Shown: in pieces, positions 43,314 through 51,823 of the stretch
How positions within the stretch are numbered: the first letter of the stretch is position 1
Layout: each line of letters begins with the position of its first letter
Assembly (NCBI RefSeq): GCF_003864975.1
Contig: NZ_BHGL01000007.1
Coordinates: 196,359 to 260,358 of the forward strand
From: Sulfuriferula thiophila
GTDB lineage: Bacteria > Pseudomonadota > Gammaproteobacteria > Burkholderiales > Sulfuriferulaceae
DNA length: 64,000 nt
Reading direction: 5' to 3'
Made by a program: the position numbers and the translations under genes
Notes under the pieces: model-generated
What the model was told of the DNA's origin: nothing
The model's database searches: none
Seen by the model: the letters and a program-made list of their open reading frames with translations, nothing else

Positions 43314-44236
43314 AGCGCTTCCATCACCCGCATCACGGCACTGCGTGCCCGCGGATTAGCCGCAATTTCCCTATCATCGGGTCGCGTGGCACGTCCGATC
43401 AATTTCATCTTGGCTGCAGGAATATCCACAGCGCGAATCGGCAATCTCGCCGGCAATGACGGCGGGCTGGATAATTCGCGCATGAAGCGCTTAACAATAC
43501 GATCTTCCAGCGAATGAAAACTGATCACCACCAGACGGCCGCCCGAAGCAAGCAGAGCAACACAGTGCGGCAAGGCTAGCGACAACTCCTCAAGTTCGCG
43601 GTTGAGGTAAATCCGTATAGCCTGAAAGGTACGAGTCGCCGGGTTTTGCCCAGGCTCACGGGTAGGGACGACGGACGCGACGAGCTGCGCCAAATGTTTT
43701 GTGGTTGTGAGCGGCGTAATTGTTCTTTGCGCCACAACCGCCCTTGCAATCGACCTAGCATACCGCTCTTCACCATACTGACTAATCACCTCTTTTAACT
43801 CGGTCTCACCCACCTGCGCCAACCACTCTGCTGCAGTTGGACCGCGCGTAGTATCCATGCGCATATCCAGCGGTGCATCAAACCGGAAACTAAACCCGCG
43901 ACTAGCATCATCCAATTGCGGTGAAGACACACCCAAATCCATCAATACGCCATTTACCTGGGTCACCCCACGCAGCGCCATTTCCTCGGCAACATGTTCA
44001 AAACCGCTATGTATCAGGGTAAAGCGGGGATCAGTGATAGCACTGCCGGCTGCAATTGCCATCGGATCTTTATCGAACGCGAACAGGCGACCATGCTCGC
44101 CCAACTTACTTAATATGAGCCGACTGTGCCCGCCGCGCCCGAAAGTAGCGTCGATATACGTACCATCCGGCTGAATATCCAATGCAGCAACTGCCGCTTC
44201 CAGCAGCACGGTCTCATGCTGCAAGCGCTCACTCAC
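43310..44236 (-). CDS. rsmH: 16S rRNA (cytosine-1402-N4)-methyltransferase RsmH
   Basis: Methylates the N4 of C1402 in the ribosomal P site. 308 residues. [13 protein letters not shown] at the N-terminus, SAM site [36 protein letters not shown] and the C-terminal [17 protein letters not shown] are the standard motifs. It overlaps mraZ by four bases (ATGA) and ftsL by four. Confidence 0.98.
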   Translation of the reverse strand: MSERLQHETVLLEAAVAALDIQPDGTYIDATFGRGGHSRLILSKLGEHGRLFAFDKDPMAIAAGSAITDPRFTLIHSGFEHVAEEMALRGVTQVNGVLMDLGVSSPQLDDASRGFSFRFDAPLDMRMDTTRGPTAAEWLAQVGETELKEVISQYGEERYARSIARAVVAQRTITPLTTTKHLAQLVASVVPTREPGQNPATRTFQAIRIYLNRELEELSLALPHCVALLASGGRLVVISFHSLEDRIVKRFMRELSSPPSLPARLPIRAVDIPAAKMKLIGRATRPDDREIAANPRARSAVMRVMEAL

Positions 44237-44679
44237 AGAGAGAATCCCGTTAGTTCTTCAGGCATCGCGCTGTCGGTAAACGTTAATGCCAAATCCATTT
44301 GTTCCTGCCAGCGTGACTCATTCCACAATTCAAATTTCGCACCCTGCCCCACCAGCACCACACTTTTTTCCAGACCCGCAAACTCGCGCAGCATGGCCGG
44401 CAACAAGATGCGACCTGTCGCATCCAGATCCAGATCTGCCGCATTACCCACCAGCAAACGCTGTAAACTGCGTGCCTGCGGATTGAAACTGGATAAGGCA
44501 TTCAGCTTTTTTTCGATCGGCTCCCATTCCTGCAATGGGTACAGCAACAGGCACTTGCTTGGATCAGCCGTCACTACCACACGCCCGTCGCCCTGCGCTA
44601 ACAGCACGTCACGATACTTCGACGGCACAGCGAGCCGTCCTTTTGTATCCAAACTGAGTGTTGTTACGCCACGAAACAT
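44233..44679 (-). CDS. mraZ: Transcriptional regulator MraZ
   Basis: Double SpoVT-AbrB-like DNA-binding protein of 148 residues that represses the mra/dcw operon. The first domain has [15 protein letters not shown], the second [17 protein letters not shown]; each carries the conserved (D)xxGRxxxP pattern. ATG 44679 (MFRGVTTLS) is chosen, since the further open frame to 44736 runs through the operator. First gene of the cluster. Confidence 0.97.
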   Translation of the reverse strand: MFRGVTTLSLDTKGRLAVPSKYRDVLLAQGDGRVVVTADPSKCLLLYPLQEWEPIEKKLNALSSFNPQARSLQRLLVGNAADLDLDATGRILLPAMLREFAGLEKSVVLVGQGAKFELWNESRWQEQMDLALTFTDSAMPEELTGFSL

Positions 44680-44710
44680 GTTCTGCCTTTTAAAAAACCG
44701 GGGAGAAAAT

Positions 44711-44750
44711 CCCCACTTTTCACCACTTATTACCACTTCTCACCACTATA
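44711..44750 (-). promoter_or_regulatory. MraZ operator: four ten-base direct repeats
   Basis: On the minus strand GTGG occurs four times at exactly ten-base spacing (GTGGTGAGAA, GTGGTAATAA, GTGGTGAAAA, GTGGGGATTT). MraZ is known to bind tandem GTGGG/TGGG boxes at ten-base intervals in front of its own gene. The first copy overlaps the -10 hexamer and the others cover the transcription start and leader, which fits autorepression. Confidence 0.92.
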
Positions 44751-44773
44751 GATAATAAAAATGGGAGGGTCAA
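44745..44773 (-). promoter_or_regulatory. Promoter of the mra/dcw operon
   Basis: TTGACC at 44773-44768 and TATAGT at 44750-44745 on the minus strand are separated by exactly 17 bases, each one or two mismatches from consensus. It is the only strong promoter seen upstream of mraZ. The -10 lies within the first MraZ box. Confidence 0.88.
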
Positions 44774-44978
44774 GCAAGAAACAAGATTTTTTTAAATATT
44801 ACAAGGACTTAGAAGCATAATTAAATGCTAATAAACAATCAAAATTAAGCACATAGCTAATATACTGAAAGTACACTATGAAGACTGAGCCAATGGCGTG
44901 CAGATCAAATAGAGAAAATCTCATTCACACACCGCTCTGAGGGAAAAACTGCCAGAATTGCCATGCCACCACAAAAAA
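44774..44978. other. AT-rich intergenic region with no gene
   Basis: The stretch between the dcw promoter and the terminator of the DUF302 gene is AT-rich. It could hold upstream promoter elements. A 20-codon frame at 44878 has no ribosome site or recognisable product, and I see no RNA structure beyond the flanking elements. Confidence 0.6.
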
Positions 44979-45007
44979 GAAACGGCGGAGTCGAACTCCG
45001 CCGTTTC
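44971..45007 (-). terminator. Rho-independent terminator after the DUF302 gene
   Basis: Arms 44979-44991 and 44995-45007 form a thirteen-pair stem (GAAACGGCGGAGT and its complement) with a three-base loop. On the minus strand it is followed by CTTTTTTGT. It lies 24 bases beyond the stop of the DUF302 gene. Confidence 0.93.
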
Positions 45008-45030
45008 GTAACCACTAACCAACTGATAAT

Positions 45031-45489
45031 CTACTTCGCTTCGCGCACCTCATCCATGATAGCCAGCATGTCCGCCTCCCAGCGATCAAACAAGGGTTTC
45101 AATTTAGGATCAGGGAAAAACCGCTCCAGCATTTTCGGGTGACTGGCCACCAGAATAGCCTGATCACCCTCGGCAAATATCGTAATATTCAGCGGCAGAA
45201 AAGGTATCAGTTCCGGATAACTGGCCGTCACCGCTTTCACTTCTTCATATTTGCCGAAATACACCACGCGGTACATATCGCTCTTGAAATCGCGCTTCGC
45301 CAGATTCTCATTCACTTCCTGCAAGCGAGTAATCTTGTAACCGCGACTGGAAATTGCGCTTTGCAACAACGTCATTGCTTCAGGAAACTGGTTATCAGTA
45401 CGCGCCATCAGCACCCCGTCAGCCATAGCCGGTGCACTCAGGCACAACAGCAACCCGACCAACCCTACCCATTGCGCTAATCTTTTCAT
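45031..45489 (-). CDS. Exported DUF302 protein
   Basis: A 152-residue protein with a signal peptide (residues 1-23, ending APAMA). The rest is a DUF302-like domain: DNQFPEAMTLLQSAISSRGYKI, the FKSDMYRVVYFGKYEEVKAV strand, then IPFLPLNITIFAEGD and ILVASHPKMLERFF. The domain is a small alpha-beta fold found in periplasmic proteins of sulfur and iron oxidisers; its ligand is unknown. Its start overlaps the stop of the cytochrome-DUF302 gene by four bases, so the two are probably co-made. Confidence 0.85.
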   Translation of the reverse strand: MKRLAQWVGLVGLLLCLSAPAMADGVLMARTDNQFPEAMTLLQSAISSRGYKITRLQEVNENLAKRDFKSDMYRVVYFGKYEEVKAVTASYPELIPFLPLNITIFAEGDQAILVASHPKMLERFFPDPKLKPLFDRWEADMLAIMDEVREAK

Positions 45490-46532
45490 AACGTCGCCTC
45501 CTCCATAATGGTGGTATAACTCTGCGTCATCTGATCACACAAACGATTGAGTTCGGAATTATTGAATAAACTGCTCAACACTTTCGGATTTACCGACATC
45601 ACTTTCACTTTGCCATCCTGCTCAAAAATGGTAATACGGCACGGCAGGAACATACCCACGCGCGGATCTATCGCCAGTACCTGATTCAGCAAACTGACAT
45701 TGCAAAAATAGACGATAACCTGCTTGGGATTTTCATTCTCCGGCGCGGTAAACCCATACTCCAGGGTCTGCACCCGGCCATAGAAGAAATTATTATTGCT
45801 GACTGCCTGCTTGACGTTCTCTACCGTCGTTTTCAGGTCATAAGGCGAGTCACGCACGATGACCGGATTCTCCACCTGGAGCAGCGTCGCGCTGGCTGAT
45901 AAAGGCTGCTGCTCCAGGCTGCGCACATAACTCACCAGATCGTTAATATCCTTCTCTTTCAGCCCGCGCTTAAGGAAAGACACCATCGGCGTACCCTCCC
46001 GCCCCTTCATCAACGTCGCTTTGATCATGGCGTCACTGGCAGAAGCGAGGAAGCCGGGGTTATGCAAAGCCGGCGCCATGATCGGCAAATCTCGCGGGCG
46101 CGAGAAGGTCACGCCCGTACCCCGGCCACCCTCTGCATTAGCACCATGACAGGCCGCACAATATTTGCTGAATAACTGCTTACCATGGGCCGGATCACCC
46201 TTGATCGGGGCAGAGGAGTACACCACAGCCGGCTGTTTATTCCAGGCACGAACATAATGCACTAAAGCGTCGACTTCCCCGGAACTCAACTGGGTAAATG
46301 CCGGCATCACCCGGCCCGGTCGCCCCACGCGGATAGTTTTGCGTATGTAATCATCGCTAATACTGGCCTGGAACGATGGCAATGCCAGCGGCACACCAAT
46401 CCCCCCGGTGCCTTTCGCGCCATGACAGGCAGCACAGTTTCGCTCATACAACTGAGCACCAGACTGATCAGCTTGCGCTTGCGCTAAACCCAGCCACACC
46501 AACCCGAATACCATCAACCAACGCATCAGCAT
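45486..46532 (-). CDS. Dihaem cytochrome c fused to a DUF302 domain
   Basis: Exported protein of about 348 residues. Signal peptide at the N-terminus (MLMRWLMVFGLVWLGLAQA), first cytochrome c domain with CAACH (YERNCAACHGAKGTGG), second with CAACH (SKYCAACHGANAEGG), candidate axial methionines in VMPAF and PMVSF, then a DUF302 domain with YDLKTTVENVKQAVSNNNFF and FLPCRITIFEQDGKV. ATG 46532 is chosen because GGGAG lies seven bases upstream. Probably a periplasmic electron carrier; partner and substrate unknown. Paired with a second, haem-free DUF302 protein. Confidence 0.87.
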   Translation of the reverse strand: MLMRWLMVFGLVWLGLAQAQADQSGAQLYERNCAACHGAKGTGGIGVPLALPSFQASISDDYIRKTIRVGRPGRVMPAFTQLSSGEVDALVHYVRAWNKQPAVVYSSAPIKGDPAHGKQLFSKYCAACHGANAEGGRGTGVTFSRPRDLPIMAPALHNPGFLASASDAMIKATLMKGREGTPMVSFLKRGLKEKDINDLVSYVRSLEQQPLSASATLLQVENPVIVRDSPYDLKTTVENVKQAVSNNNFFYGRVQTLEYGFTAPENENPKQVIVYFCNVSLLNQVLAIDPRVGMFLPCRITIFEQDGKVKVMSVNPKVLSSLFNNSELNRLCDQMTQSYTTIMEEATL

Positions 46533-46618
46533 TTTCTCACTCCCCGAAATCCCCTGCGCACTACCGATATAAAACACCCGAGATATAGCGTAGCATAATT
46601 TAATACCACAATATCCTT

Positions 46619-47179
46619 TTATTCAACCGGTGGCATATAGCGCACGCTGATAATTTCGACTTCACGCAAACCAGCAGGGGTGTGAAAGCGTACCAGATCA
46701 CCTTCGCGCGCCTTGAGCAGCGCACGCGCCAGAGGCGATACCCAGTTGATCAACCCATGCGCGGGATCGGCCTCATCTACGCCGACGATCTGATACGTCT
46801 GCTCAGCCCCGGATTCGTCAGCCACAGTTACGGTAGCACCGAAAAATACCTGCTCAAGATTTTGCTGGGTTTCAGGATGGACAACTTCGGCGGTATCCAG
46901 ACGTTTGGTGAGATAGCGCAAACGCCGGTCGATTTCGCGCAACCGGCGTTTGCCATAGATATAGTCCCCATTTTCAGAACGATCACCATTCGAGGCCGCC
47001 CATGACACAATCTCCACCACTTGCGGTCGTTCAGTGCGCAACAAATGATCGAATTCGGCCTGTAGCAGCGCATGCCCACGTGGCGTCATGTAATTTTTTA
47101 CGCCTTGAGGCAATGCCAGTTCCGACGTCAGTTCGTCGTCATCATCGCCGTCGGTTTCTTTGGTGAATGCTTTACTCAT
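46619..47179 (-). CDS. greB: Transcription elongation factor GreB
   Basis: Binds the secondary channel of RNA polymerase and stimulates cleavage of backtracked RNA. 186 residues from ATG 47179: an acidic N-terminal extension (DGDDDDELTSE), the coiled-coil domain with the DRSENGDYIYGKRRLREIDR tip and basic patch, then the FKBP-like C-terminal domain ending in VRYMPPVE. YGKRRLREIDRR identifies GreB rather than GreA. It lies about 20 bases after the 3' end of rnpB; an upstream in-frame extension would run into that RNA and is not used. Confidence 0.93.
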   Translation of the reverse strand: MSKAFTKETDGDDDDELTSELALPQGVKNYMTPRGHALLQAEFDHLLRTERPQVVEIVSWAASNGDRSENGDYIYGKRRLREIDRRLRYLTKRLDTAEVVHPETQQNLEQVFFGATVTVADESGAEQTYQIVGVDEADPAHGLINWVSPLARALLKAREGDLVRFHTPAGLREVEIISVRYMPPVE

Positions 47180-47198
47180 GGAAATACTCAGATGGAAG

Positions 47199-47500
47199 GA
47201 GAAGCTGATCGATAAGCCGGGTTTTGTCGTGGGCAATCATTCCTCTAGGCGACTAGTTGCCTAGCCGCTCAAGCAGCCTACCCGCAGACTCAGCGAGCCG
47301 CTTCAACGCCTGCCTATTTGGCCTTGCTCCGGATGGAGGTTACCGCGTTTCACATCCGCCAGCCCGAAAGCTGGCATACTCGTCTCTGTGGCCCTATTCC
47401 TCGCCTCACGGCGGCCGGCCATTAACCGGCATCCTGCTCTATGGAGCCCGGACTTTCCTCCCCCTTGATTACTCAAGGCAGCGATTGCCTGATCAGCTTC
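47199..47500 (-). ncRNA. rnpB: RNase P RNA, bacterial class A
   Basis: Catalytic RNA that matures the 5' ends of tRNAs. On the minus strand it begins GAAGCTGATCAGGCAATCG and ends CGGCTTATCGATCAGCTTC, the two ends pairing as P1. Hallmarks: GAGGAAAGTCCGGGCTCCAT (CR-I, P4 5' strand), then ATAGAGCAGGATGCC, ACAGAGACGAG (CR-II), and near the 3' end AGGAATGATTGCCCACGACA (CR-V). About 300 nucleotides, somewhat shorter than the 377 of Escherichia coli. It is squeezed between tonB (15 bp upstream) and greB, so its promoter should lie in the tonB 3' end. Confidence 0.97.
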
Positions 47501-47514
47501 AACGCCATTTTACC

Positions 47515-48228
47515 TCAATTAAGATTAAACCAGACTTTAATCTCCACCAGCGACTTAACCGCACGACCGGCTTTTTGCGCCGGGGCGAAACCGGCTTTGG
47601 TAAAAGCGTCCAGCGCGGCCTGATCAAACACGTCTGGCGGACTGGAGTCGCCGACCGTGACTTGTTCGACCTTGCCAGTATCGCTTAGCTTGATTTTGAG
47701 TAGCACCCAGCCCTGAATGTTACTGTCAGCGGCCGCTGCGGGATAAACCGGCGTAATGGGCCGCAATGCCCGCGGATGCACATCGACTTCTTTTGCAGTG
47801 TAATAAGTGTTATCAACCAGCAACGGCACATTCACGGTAGGCAAACCGGATTTAACTGGAGGTGTCAACGGCTGTACAGTAATGGGCGATACCGGCTCAG
47901 AAGGCGAAACAGCAGGCTGCGCCGACATAACCGAAGTATCCGGCTTGGGCGGCAACATTTTAATTGGCAGGGCGCTGGGGGTAATCGCCGTCATTACCGC
48001 CACATCGCCCACCACAGGCTTGGGATGAGTTGCAACCACAGGCTGCGGCCGTTGCGACAACTCGACCTGCAAAATATTTGGCAGGCTTGATACCTGTGGC
48101 ACCGACGGTGCCAGCCGCACCAGACCGATAAAGGCAGCGTGCAAGCCCAACGAAAACAGCAGCGCTGCCAGCACCCGGCGGGCAGCCGGACTCAGTTCGG
48201 GTTCATGCAACGCAGCCTGATCTGACAT
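47515..48228 (-). CDS. TonB-like energy transducer
   Basis: Bitopic inner-membrane protein of 237 residues. Membrane helix near residues 20-38 (VLAALLFSLGLHAAFIGLV, including the histidine common in TonB anchors), a proline-rich periplasmic linker (about 50-140), and a TonB C-terminal domain with YPAAAADSNIQGWVLLKIKL and FDQAALDAFTKAGFAPA. No exbB or exbD is adjacent, unlike the second tonB at 58.5 kb, so this copy must use proteins encoded elsewhere or act in another role. Stop lies just before rnpB. Confidence 0.87.
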   Translation of the reverse strand: MSDQAALHEPELSPAARRVLAALLFSLGLHAAFIGLVRLAPSVPQVSSLPNILQVELSQRPQPVVATHPKPVVGDVAVMTAITPSALPIKMLPPKPDTSVMSAQPAVSPSEPVSPITVQPLTPPVKSGLPTVNVPLLVDNTYYTAKEVDVHPRALRPITPVYPAAAADSNIQGWVLLKIKLSDTGKVEQVTVGDSSPPDVFDQAALDAFTKAGFAPAQKAGRAVKSLVEIKVWFNLN

Positions 48229-48242
48229 GGCAAATCACGCGA

Positions 48243-48626
48243 TCAATGCAAAGTCCGGGGCATAGCCAATACAAATGGCGCAATCTCGGCATCAAAATGC
48301 TCGCCGTCTTCGGCAATCATCTGATAACTGCCCTGCATGGTACCGACCGGTGTATTCAATGCGGTACCACTGGTATATTCGAACGACTCGCCCGGCTTCA
48401 GCAATGGCTGCTCTCCTACGACCCCCAGGCCACGCACCTCCTGCACATGCTCGTCGGCATCGGTAATGATCCAGTGCCGCGATACCAGTTGCGCCGGGAT
48501 CGTACCGGTATTGGTTATGGTAACGGTATAGGCAAACACATAACGCTCTTCTTCAACATCAGACTGATCTGGCAGAAATGCAGTTTGCACAGCGATAGTA
48601 ATGTGGTTCTTTCTAATGTCAGCCAT
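48243..48626 (-). CDS. apaG: ApaG domain protein
   Basis: Small beta-sandwich protein of 127 residues, the stand-alone ApaG (DUF525) family. YVFAYTVTITNTGTIPAQLVSRHWIITDAD and VVGEQPLLKPGESFEYTSG, then GTMQGSYQM, are strongly conserved. Linked with cobalt/magnesium phenotypes in Salmonella, with unclear biochemistry. Followed by the orphan tonB and preceded by a palindromic element. Confidence 0.96.
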   Translation of the reverse strand: MADIRKNHITIAVQTAFLPDQSDVEEERYVFAYTVTITNTGTIPAQLVSRHWIITDADEHVQEVRGLGVVGEQPLLKPGESFEYTSGTALNTPVGTMQGSYQMIAEDGEHFDAEIAPFVLAMPRTLH

Positions 48627-48644
48627 AGGTATCTTTCAAAAAAT

Positions 48645-48783
48645 GGTATTTCTCAAAATCGTTTTGTTGGGCGCAATGCGGCGTTACGCGGTGCTCACTC
48701 CTCGCCTATCTACTTGATATGTCTTGTCGTTCCGCTCCGCGCGCCTTGCACTGCATCCCAACAAATCGATTTTGAGAAGCACC
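48645..48783. mobile_element. MITE-like palindromic element upstream of apaG
   Basis: About 139 bp with terminal inverted repeats. The left end (from GGTATTTCTCAAAATCG) and the right end (CGATTTTGAGAAGCACC) share TTCTCAAAATCG, and the match extends inward through TTTGTTGGG and, less well, through the GC-rich GCAATGCGG/GCAGTGCAAG parts. There is no ORF of note inside. No clear target duplication is seen. It looks like a small non-autonomous or REP-like repeat; other copies elsewhere in the genome are predicted. Confidence 0.55.
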
Positions 48784-48862
48784 TAAACTCCTGCTGTTAC
48801 TAGGTCACAATTACAGGTAAAATCGTATACTTTCATATCTAGCGCGTTATCAAGGAGCCATC

Positions 48863-49552
48863 GTGTCCAAACAATTCCGTATCGCACCAAGCATATTATC
48901 TGCAAACTTCGCCAAATTAGGGCAAGAAGTTACCGACGTAATCGCTTCGGGCACAGACATTATTCACTTTGACGTGATGGACAACCATTACGTTCCTAAT
49001 TTAACCATAGGACCGCTGGTATGCGAATCGCTACGTCCGGTAACTGATGCAATAATCGATGTGCACTTGATGGTCAAGCCAGTGGATCGCATTATCCCTG
49101 ATTTTGCCAAGGCTGGGGCGAACATGATTACATTTCACCCGGAAGCGTCCGAGCACATCGACCGCACTCTGGCACTGATCAAGGAATGCGGATGCAAAGC
49201 CGGTCTGGTCTTCAATCCAGGCACATCACTGCATTTCCTCGACCACGTCATGGACAAGCTCGACATGATCCTGCTGATGTCGGTTAACCCAGGCTTCGGC
49301 GGTCAGAAATTCATCCCTGAAACACTGAACAAGATTCGCGCAGTACGCCAGCGCATTGACGCATCGGGTCGCGATATCTGGCTGGAAGTTGACGGCGGCG
49401 TAAAAGTCGACAACATCGCTGAAGTCGCCCGCGCCGGTGCAGACGTATTCGTTGCCGGCTCCGCCATTTACGGCGCAGGCAAAGACACCGACCCTAACCG
49501 CTATGACAGCGTTGTTGCCGCCATGCGTGCAGAACTGGCAAAGGTAGCATAA
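48863..49552 (+). CDS. rpe: Ribulose-phosphate 3-epimerase
   Basis: TIM-barrel enzyme of the pentose phosphate and Calvin cycles. 229 residues from GTG 48863 with AAGGAG seven bases upstream. Catalytic and metal-binding elements: [24 protein letters not shown] (metal His and Asp), [16 protein letters not shown] and EVDGGV. It precedes gph and the trp genes, a frequent betaproteobacterial order. Confidence 0.98.
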   Translation: MSKQFRIAPSILSANFAKLGQEVTDVIASGTDIIHFDVMDNHYVPNLTIGPLVCESLRPVTDAIIDVHLMVKPVDRIIPDFAKAGANMITFHPEASEHIDRTLALIKECGCKAGLVFNPGTSLHFLDHVMDKLDMILLMSVNPGFGGQKFIPETLNKIRAVRQRIDASGRDIWLEVDGGVKVDNIAEVARAGADVFVAGSAIYGAGKDTDPNRYDSVVAAMRAELAKVA

Positions 49553-49555
49553 ACG

Positions 49556-50239
49556 ATGGATTTTCCGATTAAAATTAAAGCAGTAGTAATTGACCTCGAC
49601 GGCACATTGCTCAACACCGCACCCGACCTCGCCTACGCTGCCGAGCTGATGATGGCCGAGCTGGGCCTGCAAGCACCACCACTGGACACCATCAAAACCT
49701 ACATCGGCAATGGCGTGTCGCGTCTGGCGAAACGTGTTTTGACCGGCGACATGGACGCAGAGCCGGATGCAGAACTGTTTGCCCGTGCGTTCCCGCTCTA
49801 CGAAAAGCACTACGGCGCAAACGTCTCCAAGTATTCACGTCCGTTCGACGGCGTGGTTGCCGGTCTGGATGCATTCCGTGCGATGGGCGTGCATGTTGCC
49901 TGTATCACCAACAAAGCCGAAAAGTACACCGTCCCTCTGTTACGTGATACCGGCCTGCTGGATTACTTCGAGCTGGTGCTGTCCGGTGACTCCTTGCCTA
50001 AACGCAAGCCAGACCCGATGCCGCTGCTGCATGCATGCAAGCACTTCGGTATCGAACCGGCAGAATTGCTGCTGATCGGCGATTCGCTGAATGATACCCA
50101 GGCTGCACGTGCCGCCGGCTGCCATATATTCTGCGTACCGTATGGCTACAACCGCGGCCGCCCGGTCAGCGAGCTGGATCTGGATGCGGTTACACCGACG
50201 CTGCTGGATGCAGCCAAATTAGTCACCAAGGCCAATTAA
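49556..50239 (+). CDS. gph: Phosphoglycolate phosphatase
   Basis: HAD-superfamily hydrolase, 227 residues. The nucleophile motif IDLDGTLLNTAPDLA (Asp near residue 14), motif II ACITNK, the motif III lysine in KRKPDPMPLL, and GDSLNDTQAARAAG (motif IV). It removes phosphoglycolate formed by Rubisco oxygenation or DNA repair. It lies three bases after rpe and is followed by the trp leader. Confidence 0.95.
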   Translation: MDFPIKIKAVVIDLDGTLLNTAPDLAYAAELMMAELGLQAPPLDTIKTYIGNGVSRLAKRVLTGDMDAEPDAELFARAFPLYEKHYGANVSKYSRPFDGVVAGLDAFRAMGVHVACITNKAEKYTVPLLRDTGLLDYFELVLSGDSLPKRKPDPMPLLHACKHFGIEPAELLLIGDSLNDTQAARAAGCHIFCVPYGYNRGRPVSELDLDAVTPTLLDAAKLVTKAN

Positions 50240-50241
50240 TC

Positions 50242-50301
50242 ATGTTTGCATTTACCTTCCCGATGAAATTATCAGCACGATGGTGGCGATGGCACAGCTA
50301 A
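50242..50301 (+). CDS. trpL: Tryptophan-rich leader peptide in front of trpE
   Basis: A 19-codon frame with the product MFAFTFPMKLSARWWRWHS and a TAA stop at 50299. Three of 19 residues are tryptophan, clustered as WWRW near the end, and the frame ends 45 bases before trpE, where an attenuation leader is expected. The Trp codons at 50281-50292 lie in the 5' arm of a possible hairpin whose 3' arm ends at 50328. Proximity to gph (two bases after its stop) makes translational coupling possible. Not proven to be translated. Confidence 0.72.
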   Translation: MFAFTFPMKLSARWWRWHS

Positions 50302-50328
50302 CAAGCACTGTCTCCATCATTCTCATCG
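50278..50328 (+). promoter_or_regulatory. Possible trp leader hairpin covering the Trp codons
   Basis: CGATG (50278-50282) can pair with CATCG (50324-50328), GATGG (50288-50292) with CCATC (50314-50318), and ACAG (50294-50297) with CTGT (50308-50311), giving an interrupted stem. A ribosome stalled at the Trp codons would open it. There is no U-run after the stem, so a classical terminator is not supported; control by translation or Rho is possible. Confidence 0.5.
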
Positions 50329-50346
50329 TATAAAGGTAAATGCATC

Positions 50347-51822
50347 ATGACTGAACAGCAATTCTTTGAACTTGCCCGCCAGGGCTACAATCGCATCCCG
50401 CTCACCCGGGAATTACCGGCAGATCTGGATACACCGTTAGCGGTCTATCTGAAACTCGCCAACGCCCCTTATTCGTATTTGCTGGAATCCGTCGTCGGCG
50501 GTGAACAATTCGGCCGCTACTCTTTCATCGGCTTGCCTGCCCGTACCGTACTGCGCGTGCACGGGCATGTCGTCACCATCGAAACTGATGGCGTCAAAGT
50601 CGAGCAGCACGACAGCGCCGACCCGCTAGGCTTCATTGAATCGGTGCTGCAACGCTATCGTGCGGCTGATTTACCCGGGCTACCGCGCTTTGCCGGCGGA
50701 CTCGCCGGTTATTTCGGCTACGACACCGTACGCTATATTGAAAAGCGCCTCGCCCACACACACAAGAACGACACCCTGCACACGCCGGACAGCCTGCTTT
50801 TGCTCACCGACGAGCTGGTCGTTGTCGATAACCTGAGCAGCTCGCTGACGCTGATCGTCTATGTCGACCCGCTGGAACCGGATGCCTACAGCAAAGGTTA
50901 TGTGCGCCTCAACGAGCTCACCGAACAGTTACGCGCACCGCTTGCAGCGCCACACACCGAAGCCATTGCGCCTGCCGAAGTCGTATCCGAGTTCGGCGAA
51001 GACGCATTCAAAGCCGCAGTCAAACGTGCACAGGAGTACATCCTGGCTGGCGACATCATGCAGGTGGTACTGAGCCAGCGCATGTCGCGCCCGTTCAACG
51101 CCAGCCCGCTGACACTGTACCGTGCGCTACGCAGCCTCAACCCATCGCCGTACATGTTCTATTACGACATGGGCAGCTTCCATGTGGTCGGTGCCTCGCC
51201 GGAAATCCTGGTACGCCTGGAAGACGACACGGTCACCGTGCGCCCGATTGCCGGTACCCGTCCGCGCGGTTCCAACCGCGAATCCGACGCAGCACTGGCA
51301 ACCGAATTGCTGGCCGACCCCAAAGAATGCTCCGAGCACCTGCAACTGCTCGACCTCGGCCGCAATGATGCCGGCCGCGTCGCTGTCACTGGTAGCGTCA
51401 AAGTCACCGAAAACATGCAGATCGAGCGCTACTCGCACGTCATGCATATCGTCTCCAACGTCGAAGGCAAACTTAAACCCGGCCTGAGTGCGATGGATGT
51501 ACTGCGCGCCACCTTCCCGGCAGGCACGGTATCCGGCGCGCCCAAAGTGCGGGCGATGGAAATCATCGACGAACTGGAGCCGAGCAAACGCGGCATCTAT
51601 GCCGGTGCAGTCGGTTATTTAAGTTTTAACGGCGCTATGGATCTGGCCATCGCCATCCGTACCGCCGTGATCAAGGACAACATGCTCTACGTCCAGGCCG
51701 GTGCCGGCATCGTCGCTGATTCCGTTCCCGAGAGCGAATGGATAGAAACCCAGAACAAAGCCCGCGCCGTGATCCGTGCAGCAGAACTTGCACAAGCAGG
51801 TCTGGAAGGGGCAGGGGAATAA
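50347..51822 (+). CDS. trpE: Anthranilate synthase component I
   Basis: Converts chorismate and ammonia or glutamine amide to anthranilate. 491 residues. The N-terminal [18 protein letters not shown] matches the tryptophan feedback site. The catalytic part has [11 protein letters not shown], the PIAGTRPRG motif near residue 300, [11 protein letters not shown], and [15 protein letters not shown] at the end. It follows the leader peptide and an AAGG ribosome site. Confidence 0.97.
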   Translation: MTEQQFFELARQGYNRIPLTRELPADLDTPLAVYLKLANAPYSYLLESVVGGEQFGRYSFIGLPARTVLRVHGHVVTIETDGVKVEQHDSADPLGFIESVLQRYRAADLPGLPRFAGGLAGYFGYDTVRYIEKRLAHTHKNDTLHTPDSLLLLTDELVVVDNLSSSLTLIVYVDPLEPDAYSKGYVRLNELTEQLRAPLAAPHTEAIAPAEVVSEFGEDAFKAAVKRAQEYILAGDIMQVVLSQRMSRPFNASPLTLYRALRSLNPSPYMFYYDMGSFHVVGASPEILVRLEDDTVTVRPIAGTRPRGSNRESDAALATELLADPKECSEHLQLLDLGRNDAGRVAVTGSVKVTENMQIERYSHVMHIVSNVEGKLKPGLSAMDVLRATFPAGTVSGAPKVRAMEIIDELEPSKRGIYAGAVGYLSFNGAMDLAIAIRTAVIKDNMLYVQAGAGIVADSVPESEWIETQNKARAVIRAAELAQAGLEGAGE

Positions 51823-51823
51823 T

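Noticed and set aside
44878-44940. Twenty-codon frame in the gap before the dcw promoter
   Set aside because: No ribosome site, no recognisable sequence and AT-rich surroundings; such frames occur by chance.
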